This document shows, in pieces, positions 1-12,200 of a stretch of DNA of 64,000 nt. Numbering within the stretch: the stretch's first letter is position 1; each line of letters opens with the position of its first letter. The position numbers and the translations under genes are program-made. The DNA comes from Chelydra serpentina (Eukaryota > Chordata > Testudines > Chelydridae): positions 10,310,001-10,374,000 of the forward strand of contig JBAIAC010000040.1 in the NCBI GenBank assembly GCA_037349315.1, read 5' to 3'. The notes below the pieces were generated by a model that was not told the origin of the DNA, did not search any database, and saw only the letters and a program-made list of their open reading frames with translations.

Positions 1-136
1 CTGGAGGGGCCATTAATAGGGGGTCAGATGGTCGTTCACACCCTGTGACCCATTCGGCATGTGGTGGGTGCCTCTGCTGTGACTGCCAATCAGGTTGCCA
101 CTTTGTACCAATTGTTGTGTTTTTATTTATGGGTAG

Positions 137-288
137 GTAACGGAAGCCCCTCTGGAAGTCGTTGTGTGATTTCGGAGTTTATACGACCCCTGCAGATATC
201 TGGTGACAAACCAGAACAGTTGTCCGTCAAACCTACTTTTCTGTCCAGGTCAAGATCCGGCAGCCCAAGATGCAGATTTGATTCAGAC
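137..288 (+). CDS. RIMBP2: RIMBP2 exon 1 of window (linker before SH3-1)
   Basis: Encodes the low-complexity linker ahead of SH3-1, with the readable stretches [14 protein letters not shown] and RCRFDSD that I recognise from vertebrate RIM-BP2. The donor GTGAGT at 289 is strong and the exon ends in phase 0. The acceptor is less certain. A TGA at 46-48 closes the frame upstream, and the AG at 135-136 after a T-rich run is the best candidate. Earlier exons (N-terminal coiled-coil region) must lie left of the window. Confidence 0.85.
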
Positions 289-3200
289 GTGAGTCTTTTT
301 AAGTTGATGACATTGGGAATGTGTTTGATTGGCCAGAGCCTTCCTTCTTCAATGGGACAGGTGTGCTACACCTCAGTGTTTACGTGCACTTCTGAAGAGT
401 CATGGGCTGGGATATTCAAAAGCACCCAAGTGATTTGGGAGCACAAATAATGGGATTGTTGTGCCTTTAAATCACCACAGGGGGTTGAAAATCCCACCTA
501 CGAAACCTGAGCTGGGATTTTCAAAGGAGCGTCAGCAAGTTTGGTGCCCCAATCCCACTCATTCAATGGGAGTGTTGGGTGCCCCATAGACATCTTTGAA
601 AATCCCGGCCCTGGACAGCATGGTTTAAGCAGTGTTTTATAGCTAGACTAGCTATATGTTTTTTTATCTTTGCTGACTGTCTTGCATTCTTATCTTTTGC
701 TTAGTTTATTTATTTAGTCCTTGTGAAATGTATTACATTTTTGTCGAACTTATTTGTGCCCATTAGTGGTGCTAGATTGACATAAATCCTGTATTCACAG
801 GACAGATAATGCATCTGTAAGAGCACTATTCCGCCGAATGCCCTGCCAATGTGCCTCAGCTCTGTTCTAGAAAGCCCACTTCTAGGTGTGAGAAGTGGAT
901 CATTCTCTTTGACCTGTTCTTTGCTTGGTTTTCATGATGTGGAAATCCACTCATTAGTAACTGGAATGATATCGCCACCTGGACCAGTTTCTAGGGTACC
1001 ATTCTTAACTGAATTTGAGACTGTAAACTGGAGAATCCCCTTAGCCATCCAGCTTCCTACCATATCTGCATTTATTTGCAGTTTTGGAAAAATTCAGCAG
1101 AGATCCTCAAAATATTTTATTATTGCTAATCTTTGCACATCCCAGGAGTAGCAGGGAATCCACTGAAACACCACTGAAGTTCTTCGGTATACTTAACTAT
1201 GACTCCTTTTCCTTCATCTCATCATGTGCATAGTCTCAACACCCACATACAAAACTCCTATAGACCTGAATAAGGATGAAACCCAATAGCATCTTGTAGA
1301 AATGTTATAGGGTTCTATAAAAATGCTCTTAAATCCCAATCAAATTTAATAGAGAATAAGGTCCTATCTGTAGGTTTCCTTAACCAGGCTATAGAATTCT
1401 ATCCGTGGGATCTCATTATCTATTAGAAACGTATATGGGATGATTTTTTTTTAAAAAAAAATCTGTAAAATGGCTATTATTTTCCATTACATTCTGTAAG
1501 ACTGTTCCATGAGGGCAAACAGAACTATAAAACAATGAGGGTTGGAATGATATTTATTGGCTACAGTCCTGATTTTTCCCTCTGTCAAACATTTTAAAAG
1601 TAAATAGCCTGAAATTGTGTTTAGATGCTGTGTCTATAACATAGGGATTGCTGCTGAAACACAGGAAGTTGATTGCATCAGAATGCTTGTGGACATCACT
1701 AAAAATCAAAGTGTAATAGAGGATATTCTAGAAAAGAATTAGATCCCTACTAGCTTCTACTAATGCGCCACTCAATATCCACATCTCGGGGTCTGTTGAC
1801 CAAAAAACACATACAGATAAACTCTTAATACCATTCCTGGGAGGTGTGAGCATCCACTGCTTGGTGAATAGGCTGCATCAGGAGCAGTGAAGCCAGAAAA
1901 GGCAGCATAGCAACCAAATTTAAGGAAGCAGAACTAACAGCACAGAACAGAACAAGTGCATGTCAAATTTAATTCCCTTCTTCTATTATTTTTCAGTTGT
2001 CCCTCACTGAGAATATCAAGCAGTTTTTAACTGAATTGCTCATTGTTTGCCTTTCTAAGGCTAGGTCTTCACTACCCGCCGGATCGGAGGGTAGAGATCA
2101 ATCTTTCGGAGATCGATTTATCACGCTCTCGTCTAGACGCGATGAATCGATCCCCAAAAGCGCTCCCAGTCGACTCCGGTACTCCAGCTTGAGAGAGGCA
2201 CAGGCTGAGTCGACGGGGCAGGGGCAGCGGCAGCGGTCTACTCCCCGGCGTGAGGACGGCCAGGTAAATCGATCTAAGATACGCAACTTCAGCTCCGCTA
2301 TTCACGTAGCTGAAGTTGCGTATTGTAGATCGACCCGCCCCCCCACCACTAGTGTAGACCAGGGCTAAGTGTAATTAAGTGGTGCCTGCATACCTCTCAC
2401 ATACACACGGAAGTTTAGTTACAGATCAAGGTACCATATCCAGTATCCAAGGAGAAAAGGAAATCAGCCTTTGAGAGAGAAAATCTGAGAGCGGCACTCG
2501 CTGTTGTAATTTCCGACATCAAAAGGGAGCACAGTCCATTCCGCAAAGACATCCCCGCAACTTCCATGATTGTTAGTAAGCATACTGGCTCTGCTCCTAG
2601 GGGAAATCATTATGGGCTCAGTTGTGAGCCCAGCTGCACACATCCACGCATGGAGTCACGGGACATAAGGAACCGCCATACACCACTGTACAGGCTACGC
2701 CCATCACCAGTGCCAACTGCTACTCCCATTCCCATACGGTGGACGCCGAGTAGGCAAGCAAGCATGGGGAGTTTCTGGAGGCTTGGCTGTGCCTACCAAG
2801 AGAGGAGCCCATGCCCCAGAGCCAGCGCAGAGAAGAAAGTTACTTGCACCAGCCTTTTTGCTGGAGCACACTGCTGCATAACTGGAACTAGGGGGCAGCA
2901 GGAACTAGATTGTGACTCCAGGTCAGTCTGGTGCCTGCCCATCTCCTGGATTATAGGGTTACCATGGAAGCTTCCCTGCTTGACTCCACAGCCTAACTTG
3001 GTACTTCTATCTTAGGGAGAGGTTGCTATCTCAGTTCTCCTAGAGGTGTCTAGCAAATCGTAAAACAGAGGACAGTAAGAAATGTATCCCTCCTTTACGA
3101 ACTCTGCCCAGCATCAAGCAGGAGAGACAGAGTTTTTATTATTTCAGTACACTGAATTTCAAGAATAATGTATCTGATACAGATCCAAAATGCATGGGAC

Positions 3201-6200
3201 CTGTTTATATTGACTCAGCAATACAGTTTAATCACTAGGTTTTCTACTCATTAATTCGTGGTGGAGTCATAATTCTGGCTTTGCTATATTGTGCTGAATT
3301 AAGCATTATGGTGAATTCAGAGCTAATATGTTTTTCCACTGGGTTAGTGGAGCGGATGGAATTCAGCAGATGGGGACTGGTTTAGGAGAGTTTTATTTGG
3401 TGTGATTCTTCAGCTAACACTGGTCATAATTTAAAAAAATCAATATTTGCCTACAGTTACAAGTCAATGGTATCTAAGGTACCACAGTTATTTCCTATTC
3501 TAAGTATTGAATACCATTATGAGCTAACTGTGTAAATGTTGACATTTTAATGGCAACGAACACTGTACACAACACTAGGTGAATCATTTACACAAAGTCA
3601 TCTTGGGACTGACTTGCTGAAGTTTTAATTAAAATAAAACAGCACACTTTGGGTAAATTACTATTCATTATTAGTCTACATATTTCTAAATAAAAATGAA
3701 TTGCCGAAAGCCTATATCTGTTTCATGTCATTTGAAATGTTTTGTATGTGTTGCATGTACTCGGGCTAGTTTGTATATCCCATCAGGATAACAATGGGTG
3801 CAACAGTATAAATCCTATTGTCTTTATTTCTTTACAGATGGATAATGAACGGAATTCCAATACCTCAAAGCAAAGATATTCTGGGAAAGTCCATCTTTGC
3901 ATCGCCCGTTATAGGTAACATAAAGAGCTGCGGGGGAAATATAATTCCAAAATTGTGGGGGTTTTCACTTTTTTTTTTTTTTTTTCAGATGTAAATAATG
4001 TCCAGACCCCCGTCCTGTTCATACACAACCCTAAGTGGCGTTCAGGGAAATGGACAGAATCCTAACCACACCCTACTTCCACAGCCTTGGCAAATGCTGT
4101 GCCCCACCCAAATGGGTTTGGCTGGTGAATTTGCATCGGCAAAGGCCCCTCCCACATTCATCCCCTAGCAACTTCATGATTACAGTGGATGGAGCTCCCC
4201 TATGCAAATACAAAGCACAGCTGTGTGGTTCACAGAGAGTGCGGGCTTTCTTGTGCAGGCTTTCCCAATCCTACCCCCATCCTCTTGCACAGTGGAACCA
4301 TGCAGTTTATTTCATTGCCTTTTGGACATGCCTACAGACAGGTGGGGGCAGAGTTTGCGGCCAGGTCATTCTCTCACCAGCTGGCCTGGGAAAAGGAGGT
4401 CAGGGAAGAGCTAACAACATTTGTCAGAAGGGATCCTGCTAATCAGTATCTTTCTCAGTGTATAAATAGCTTCAGGTCAGCAAAGGGTAGTCTCAGAATG
4501 TAAATGGTAACATTCTACCTTAATGTGGGCTCTGTGACCATTGCAGAAAGGTTTTCAATAGAGACACAAGCCTAATCTTTTAGAAGTGCTTTCTCTGCTT
4601 CGGCTTCCTTCCTTCCTGAGAGGAGCAGGGACTGCACAGCAGAGTGTACATCTGGAATCTTCAGTGCATCTGCGCCTATGCTCTCTGGGAGCTCTTGTGA
4701 GAGAGTGGCTGGGTTATTGAGCCTGCTGGCACTCAGTTACTCCTGGGGGAATTCTGCACCACTGCGCGTGCGCAGAATTCAGCCCGCCCCACAGATTTCT
4801 TTGCTTCCCCAAAGAAAAATGACTTTCTGACAGGGAAGCAAAGGGAAGTCGTAGGAGTGGTCATGCACCACTCCCCAGTGACATGGGTGCGTTGTTTCAG
4901 GCACTCGGAGCAGCCAGTGGAGTGGTAAATCACTGGGGAGGAGGATGCCCCAGCCAGGGGCTCCTACCCTGTGCCAAGCTCAGCTATGAGTCCTGGCTGG
5001 GCTGGGAAAGATGGGACTTCCTCTTCCTCGGCAAGGAGCGGCCAGCAGGCCCATGGGCAGCAATTCCGGGCCCCAGGGCCGTCCTTAGTGGGGGAGGATG
5101 TGATGAATGCGTCACTTCCAGGACACTGTCACTTCTGGGACTGACCATGCTGGCCCGTGGGGCCCCCTAAAGCGTGGAGACCAGAATGGTTGTGTGAGCC
5201 TAGGAGCCCTGCGGCTTTCTGAGGCGATTTAAAAGGGCCCAGGGCTCCTGGCTGTCGCTACCGCAGCAGTGGGCCCCTGGGCAATTGCCTGGGCCCCTAG
5301 GCAATTGCCCCTTTTGCCACCCCCCCGTCATCGGGCCTGGCAGCCAGGGCTGAGTCAGACACACCCACAGAAACCTCTCCGGCTGCAGGAAGATCGCTCC
5401 TCGGCCATTGTAGGGGGTGGTCACTATATGGGGAGCCGCTCCCCCATCCACCCAACCCCCATGCATCCAGACCCACCTCATACTCAGATTGCCCCACCAA
5501 ACCTCACCCCCTACCCCTGCAAACCTCACCCAGAACCCCCCACACTGACCCCCCCTGAACTCAAACCCACATCCCGACAAGCCTCACCCTCTGCATCTGC
5601 AGCCCCCCTGCACCCAGAGCCCCCCACCGAACCCCACATCCCTGTATCTGGATCCCACCCCTGCACCCAGACTGCCCCCCACACTCGAACCCCGACCCGA
5701 ACAAGCCCCACCCCACCTGCACCACCCTGACTAGCCCCCCGCACCCACACTCCCCACCAAGCCAGTACCCGGACCTGCACCCCACTAAGCCGGCACCCAG
5801 ATGCCCCTGCTGAGCCCTTCACACCCAGACCCCCCGTGCTGAGCCCCACCACCTTCACCTAGACCCCCCTGCAGAGTCCCATTGTGTCTGCACCCAGAAA
5901 CACCCCCCCATAAGCCCCTGTTCATCCAGATCTCCCTCACACCCAGATCCTGCACCAAGCCACCCACACCCAGGTTGCCCCACCCATTACCCTCTCACCC
6001 CACACCTGGATCTCCCTACACTAAGCCCCTCCATACTTGGACCCTGCTGGGCTGAGCCTGTGTGCCTACATCTAGTGTGATTGGCACAGAAGGGCAGGGC
6101 CCCGAGGTGTTTCTGGGACAGCCCTGGTCCTTGCACTGTGTCAGGGTCAGGTGCCACTTTGCCGCCGAGTCCATGTCCGGGGGAGGGGGATGCAGGGCGA

Positions 6201-9200
6201 TCTCCTGCCTCTGTGCAGTCAGTGGCCTGTGCTCCCCCCCTGCCATTCTGCAGCCTCCCCATTTATTTATTGACAAATACAATTTGCAGAATTTTAAAAT
6301 ACTGTGTGCAGAATTTTAAATGTTTGGGCGCAGAATGCCGTTGGGAGTGCCACTCCCTGATACTGCAAATCTCAGTAATCAAAATGTTTTAATACTAAAT
6401 TTAAGTCTAAATTTCCCCAGAATGAACCTGGCTAACTACGAGGAGGATTCACGCCAGTCCCAGTTCCATTACAGTGTAATATTAGTGCACTGCAGGGTTT
6501 AGAGGTGACAGTGCAGAGCCCGGAGGAAGGCAGAGCCCATGCTGAGCTCGAATTAAACTCACTTTCTCTAGAGGAACATGATTTTATTTCTGCAACAAGT
6601 ACTATCAAGCTCACCCAACTGAAGAAAGTTCCTAAACAAACAAGCATGAAACTAAAAGATTATTAATTGATTAAATGCCTTATATATCAATTTTAAGTAG
6701 CTGCAGTCACACTTGAAGAGCCGGTGGAAAAAGGACAGATGAAGATTGCTTTCTTTAGGCTTTAAAAAACAAACAAACCCAAACCTGTTATTGTAGGCAA
6801 GAGTGCACTTTCCATTTATGCTAGATTTAAAATAATGCACTTTGCATTGGCTTTTAACATGGGAGCAAGTCTGACATGGCATGCTTAACATATCCAGAAC
6901 ATTTGCTTTCAACGTGGACAATATTTTTTTTTAAAAAGGAGAAGGAACAACCCAGAAAATTGTATTTGTTGTAAATGCCAAAAAAAGGGACAACATCTCC
7001 AAGTGCTAGAGAGGCAGCATGGTGTTGTGGTGAGAGCCGAGGACCTGGGAGTCAGGACACCTCCTCACTGCGTGACTGTAGACAAGCCCAGAATCCCTTT
7101 GGCCCTCACTTTCCTTGTATGTACAAATGTGGGTGATGATACTTGCCTACCTCATCAGAGAGGGATTGAAAGGACTCTTCCATCAATGCATGTGAAATGC
7201 TTTCCTGTCCACAGATGGAAGATGCGGAAGTCCAGCACATGGCTTATGCATCTCTTAAATCCCATCGCCCTTTTTAGTGGACCTCTCTGCACAGGGGTGA
7301 ATTTCAACTCCTGCGTGGAGAATTCTTATTATTATCCAACTTTCTATGCCTGTTAGTTGCGTCTCATTGATCACGTTTTTAGTATAGATTAAATATTATT
7401 CTATTTTTCAAAACCGGATGCATTAAATGATGCAGTCCATGCGCAGAGACTATTTCAAGGCAATTAAACACACCCATGAACTTAAATAAAGCAAAATGTA
7501 ATAACTTAACAGCTGCGAAAGTATAATCAGTGTGTGCTGCCCATGCAGTTTCAGTCAGCAAGTAAACTTGTGTCTGTATTTCGCTACAAGCACATTAAAA
7601 TGTCTTCATTTCAAGAGCCAGGCGTGCCCGTGGAAATGTGCTGTTTTTATAGTCTATGCCATTTTCCAGTGAGCAAAGCACAAGTAATGTTTATATTGCA
7701 TTGGCAATGTTGGCTACAAAATAAGAGGGATTTGTCTGGGGAGAGGGGGAGAGAGAGGAAATCTTGTACATTTAAATTGGCTCACAAACCCGTCAGAGTA
7801 GCACCATAGTGGTCAGAATTTTCATGAAACGTTAATGAGGTGAGAGTCATTAAATACAATTATTGGCATGAGGGTTTGTGTAAAATAAACAATAAATAGC
7901 ATAAAGTAGCTGTGTATGTATGCACAAAACAGAGAGAAACAGACACATGCACACCAAAGCAGTTTGTTTGGACTGACTCTTGGGTTATGTCAGAGAGCAA
8001 AATTGCTGCTTCGAAGAGAACACACACATACACACACTGAACTTTTGCAGGCTGAGGATAACTGTGTTGCTGTGGCTACAACCTTCAGCATATAGGCTGT
8101 CACTCTGGTTTTATTGCTTGAATTTGTTTTAAACAGATTTTCATTTTTACCTTGTTCCCTTAAGACTGTCTGGGCAATCATTCCACCATCAGGCTGCCAT
8201 GAATGTTAATAAGCTGTTTATGGGAAGGCAGCACTTTGAAACAGTGGACAAGAAGCTTTCCGGTTCCCTTTTGTTGTCATATTCTGCAACTTGGAGGGAG
8301 GGGGTTGTAAAATCCTATTCTCCAATATGCTGGTTATGTTCCCCGTTTGAACACGAACTTACGCTGTGCTCTGCTGCTGCGGTGTACAGCTCCCCTTCTA
8401 AAAGGCTTTGTGTTGCAGCACCATCTTGTTTTCTCCATGAGCAATAAGGCTACCCTAACAAATTGATGGCTATTTAGGAGTTGGTAGTGATAGTGCTAAA
8501 CACAGAAATTCATGGTATCTGCAAGGATAGAGTTCAGCTCCTCCTGCTGCAAAAGCAAGGCTGGAAGGGGACAGGGGCAGGGATATGATTTGTATCAGGT
8601 TATTTATGCACACAGATGCATACTGGGGGGGAGGGCATTTGAGGCCTGATGCAAAGCCCCCTTTGAAAGATATCTGTTGACTTCAGTAGGCTTTGTATTG
8701 AGCCCTTAATGTTCCCTTAATCCTGAAGTTCTGATGGATGCAAAGGTATAAACTGTTTGCTGGCATACTAAGAGCACAAGATTTTCAAGGAATTATTACA
8801 AGCATGATTATCCATCATGGGTATTCAGCAAGACTTGCCCATTCATAATCTAGTGCAAATATCTGATAAATGCTTTATGCCTTCTAAAAGCTTTTCTCTG
8901 AGTGTGAGTCAGACTTTGCTGTAATTGATTGCTTTATGGAGAAGAGTAATTCATGAAAATTAGCAGATCCTGATAGAGATGATTTAAGAAAAGACCCATA
9001 TAAGGTTTTGTATAGTTGTTTTAAAATTTAGTAAAGACATAGGCTGGGATATTCAAAGGAGCCTAAAAGGGTTAGTTAGGTAAATCATTTGGAAAGAGGT
9101 AAACAGTGAGGAGGCAAAGTTTACAAATGATACAAAACTACTCAAAGTAGTTAAGTCCAAAGCAGACTGCAAAGAGTTACAAAAGGATCTCACAAAGCTG

Positions 9201-12200
9201 GGTGACTGGGCAACATACTGGCAGATGAAATTCAGTGCTGATAAATGCAGAGTAATGCACATTGGAAAACATAATCCCAACTATACATACAAAATGATGG
9301 GGTCTAAATTAGCTGTTACCACTCAAGAAAGAGGTTGTGGAGAGTTCTCTGAAAACATCTGCTCAATGTGCAGCGGCCGTCATAACAGCGGAACGGAATG
9401 TTAGGAACCATTAGGAAAGTTATAGATACAAGAAAAAATATCATAATGCCACTATATAAATCCACGGTACGCCCACAGCTTTAATACTGCGTGCAGGTCT
9501 GGTCATCCCATCTCAAAAAAGATATATTAGAATTCGAAAAAGTACAGAGAAGGGCAACAAAAATGATTAGGGGTCTGGGACAGCTTCCATAGGAGAAGAG
9601 ATTAAAAAGACGGTGACTATTCATCTTAGAAAAGAGACTAAGGGGAAGTATGATAGAGGTCTATAAAATCATGAGTGGTGTGGAAAAAGTGAATAAGGCA
9701 GTGTTATTTTCCCATTCGCATAACACAAGAACCAGGGGTGACCAGATGAAATTAATAGGCAGCAAGTATAAAACAAACAAAAAGAAGTACTTCTACACAC
9801 AACACAGTCAACCTGTGGAATTCATTGCCAGATGTTGTGAAGGCCACAAGTATAACTGAATTCAAAAAAGAGTTAGATAAGTTCATGGTGGATAGGTCCA
9901 TCAGTGGATCCCCATTGCTCTGGGTTTCCTTAGCCTCTGACTGCCAGACGCTGGGTCTGGACGACAGGGGATGGCTCACTCGATAATTGCCCTGTTTTGT
10001 TCATTACCTCTGAAGCATCTGGCGTTGGCCACTGTCAGAAGACAGGATACTGACTGAGACGGACCATTGGTCTGACCCAGTGTGGCCGTTCTTATGTAAG
10101 GCCGTTCTATGGGGTAGGGACCCCCTTTTTGTTCTGTGTACACCTAGCACAGTGGGATCCTGCTCCATGGCTAAGGCTCCTAGGTGCTATAGTAATACAG
10201 ATAATAAATATCAACAATAACAATGTAATATAAAGGTGACTCCACTCCCCTCGGCTCCCTGCCAAAATATGTATTTCAAAAGGTGAGGCAAGAAGATGGG
10301 ACTCTAGAGCTACTCTTATGTGCAGCCTTTAGAATTACATTCTGCTGTACGATTATTATTCAGTGGCTTGTGGGTTGTAACACACTAAATACACTCATTG
10401 CCTGAATGACGTTTCCGTCTGTGCTTCAATGCAGTTACAACCCGTTTGATGGACCAAATGAAAATCCAGAAGCAGAGCTCCCCCTTACAGCAGGAAAATA
10501 CCTCTATGTGTATGGAGACATGGATGAAGATGGATTCTATGAAGGTTTTGTTTATTTATATCTTCTTATTAGTTTATGTTGATTTGAAACAATTTAACTC
10601 CCATACTGATTTATCTACGACCAAAATCAATTGATAAAGTCCCCCTATCATCATCCCTTTAATTAAGAGAATTTACGCACCAGCAAAGCAGCTCCTTCCA
10701 CTTATAGCTAATTTATAAGACTCCCTGAACCATCAGCATTTCCCATTTGGCAAGATTTGTGCTGATAAGAAAGCTTAGTGAGATTTCAGTTTTTACCTCA
10801 AAGATCCTTGGCTCTCCTCAAGCTGTGAATGTTTGATTCCTCTAATTTATGTAGAATTTCCTCTTGCTAGACACTGATACAAAGTCATATTGGAATGAGG
10901 TGGCAAGTAACGGTTTGATACGAATAGATTAATGACACCTGAATACTGTTTACTTTTCATTCCCTTTTATTCTGAAGTTGCTCCCTGCAACATCGACTTC
11001 ATATCTTATCTTTTCCACAGGTGGCTGCTCTTCACTTAAGCTCATGTAGTCTTGAGCAGTGTGTCAAATATCAAATATCATTAGCACTCAGTGACTTTTC
11101 TGAATTGACAACTTAACCAATACAATAAAGGTTCTTGTGACCCAGTCTTGCAGAGCACTGCATTGCATGATAAGTAGCCTCGTTGGGTATGTCTATACTG
11201 TAATTCCAGACTCTGGGTTTGTTAGCTTGAGCAGCTACACTTATTTGTAACTCCAATTAGAAATGGTTGAACCCTTGGTCCCAACCTGAGGCTCCAACAT
11301 CTACACTGCATTATGCAGGCCCGAGTCCAACAACCCATATCCCAGACTTCCTAGTGCCCGCCCAAAATGTGGCTGCTCTAACCCTTTGTTTGTGGTTCAG
11401 TGTGGGAAAACTTGACTGTCCACCAACTTGACTGTCCAGGGGAAAAAGAAAATCAGCCCGTAGGATTGTGGGATACTTTTGTTTTATCCCCAGAGCATGA
11501 GAACAGTGGGGCTGCGTCCACACGGCAAAGCAATAGGGTTAGAACCCTGAGACCTGGCTTGACTCGGGCTCAGCCCCACTGGGATCCAGGGTCTGAGCCC
11601 TGGGTTAGTGTGATTTGTGTGTAGCCAGAAGGGAGGTTAGGCTTGAGCCTTAGTTTGAACCCTGGGCTTACATGGCAGTGTAGACCTACTAATTGACTAC
11701 AGTAGGACTGCATATGAGGAAAATTACATATGTGATTAAGTGTCCTGCAGAACTGGGGCCTTGGTTTCCTTATATTTTGGCTTCCCGTGGCTACACATGT
11801 TGACCCACTTTTTAACTTGTTTCCCTGGTACCTACATTTAAGGCTGGGCATGTGTTTCATGAACATTAACGATGATAAACTGGTTGATAAATAATTTGAT
11901 TGTCTAAATGTATCAACCTTATCTGGACCTCAAATAACTCAATATTAGCTAGTGACAAAACAGTTTATTTGATGGCCTAAATGAAAACTATAGACTTTTG
12001 CTAATACACATTTTGAACTCAGAAAGACCCGCCAATGTGCGGTATTTCACTAATGAAATCCAATTAGCAATCGCTGAGACATGCTTGTATACAAATATGA
12101 CTACATGCAAACAGGTGTCCCCATTGAAATGAATCCTTGTGGTCAAGGCACGGGACTGGGACTCAGGAGACCTGGGTTCAATTTCTGGCACTGCCACAGA

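Larger units (their letters stand above)
289..3837 (+). other. RIMBP2: Intron 1
   Basis: Holds a foldback repeat around 408-612, a Harbinger-type MITE at 2059-2365, and otherwise unique-looking AT-rich sequence. The open frame at 2566-3015 has no recognisable domain and no coding character I would trust. Confidence 0.8.
3915..10434 (+). other. RIMBP2: Intron 2
   Basis: Contains a 17-T run ending in CAG at 3969-3988, the 1.6-kb inverted-repeat element at 4739-6348, a MIR-like SINE at 7006-7205, a palindromic repeat at 8642-8706, a CR1 3' end at 9090-10098 and a second ancient repeat at 10104-10212. A short CA run lies at 8022-8038. No other gene is evident. Confidence 0.8.

Noticed and set aside
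1997..2368. Overlapping open frames on both strands
   Set aside because: They cover a MITE whose ends and TAA duplications are visible; no protein family recognised.
3838..3914. ATG at the start of exon 2 as the RIMBP2 start codon
   Set aside because: Exon 1 joins it in frame and the human protein continues through the same FxSD-MDNER junction, so the methionine is internal.
3969..3990. Strong-looking acceptor (17 T then CAG) 73 nt after exon 2
   Set aside because: Splicing there from exon 2 gives a stop codon within four codons, and the known protein sequence continues at 10435.
5200..5858. Proline- and glycine-rich open frames on both strands
   Set aside because: They lie in the cytosine-rich array of a transposon; lack of stops reflects base composition.
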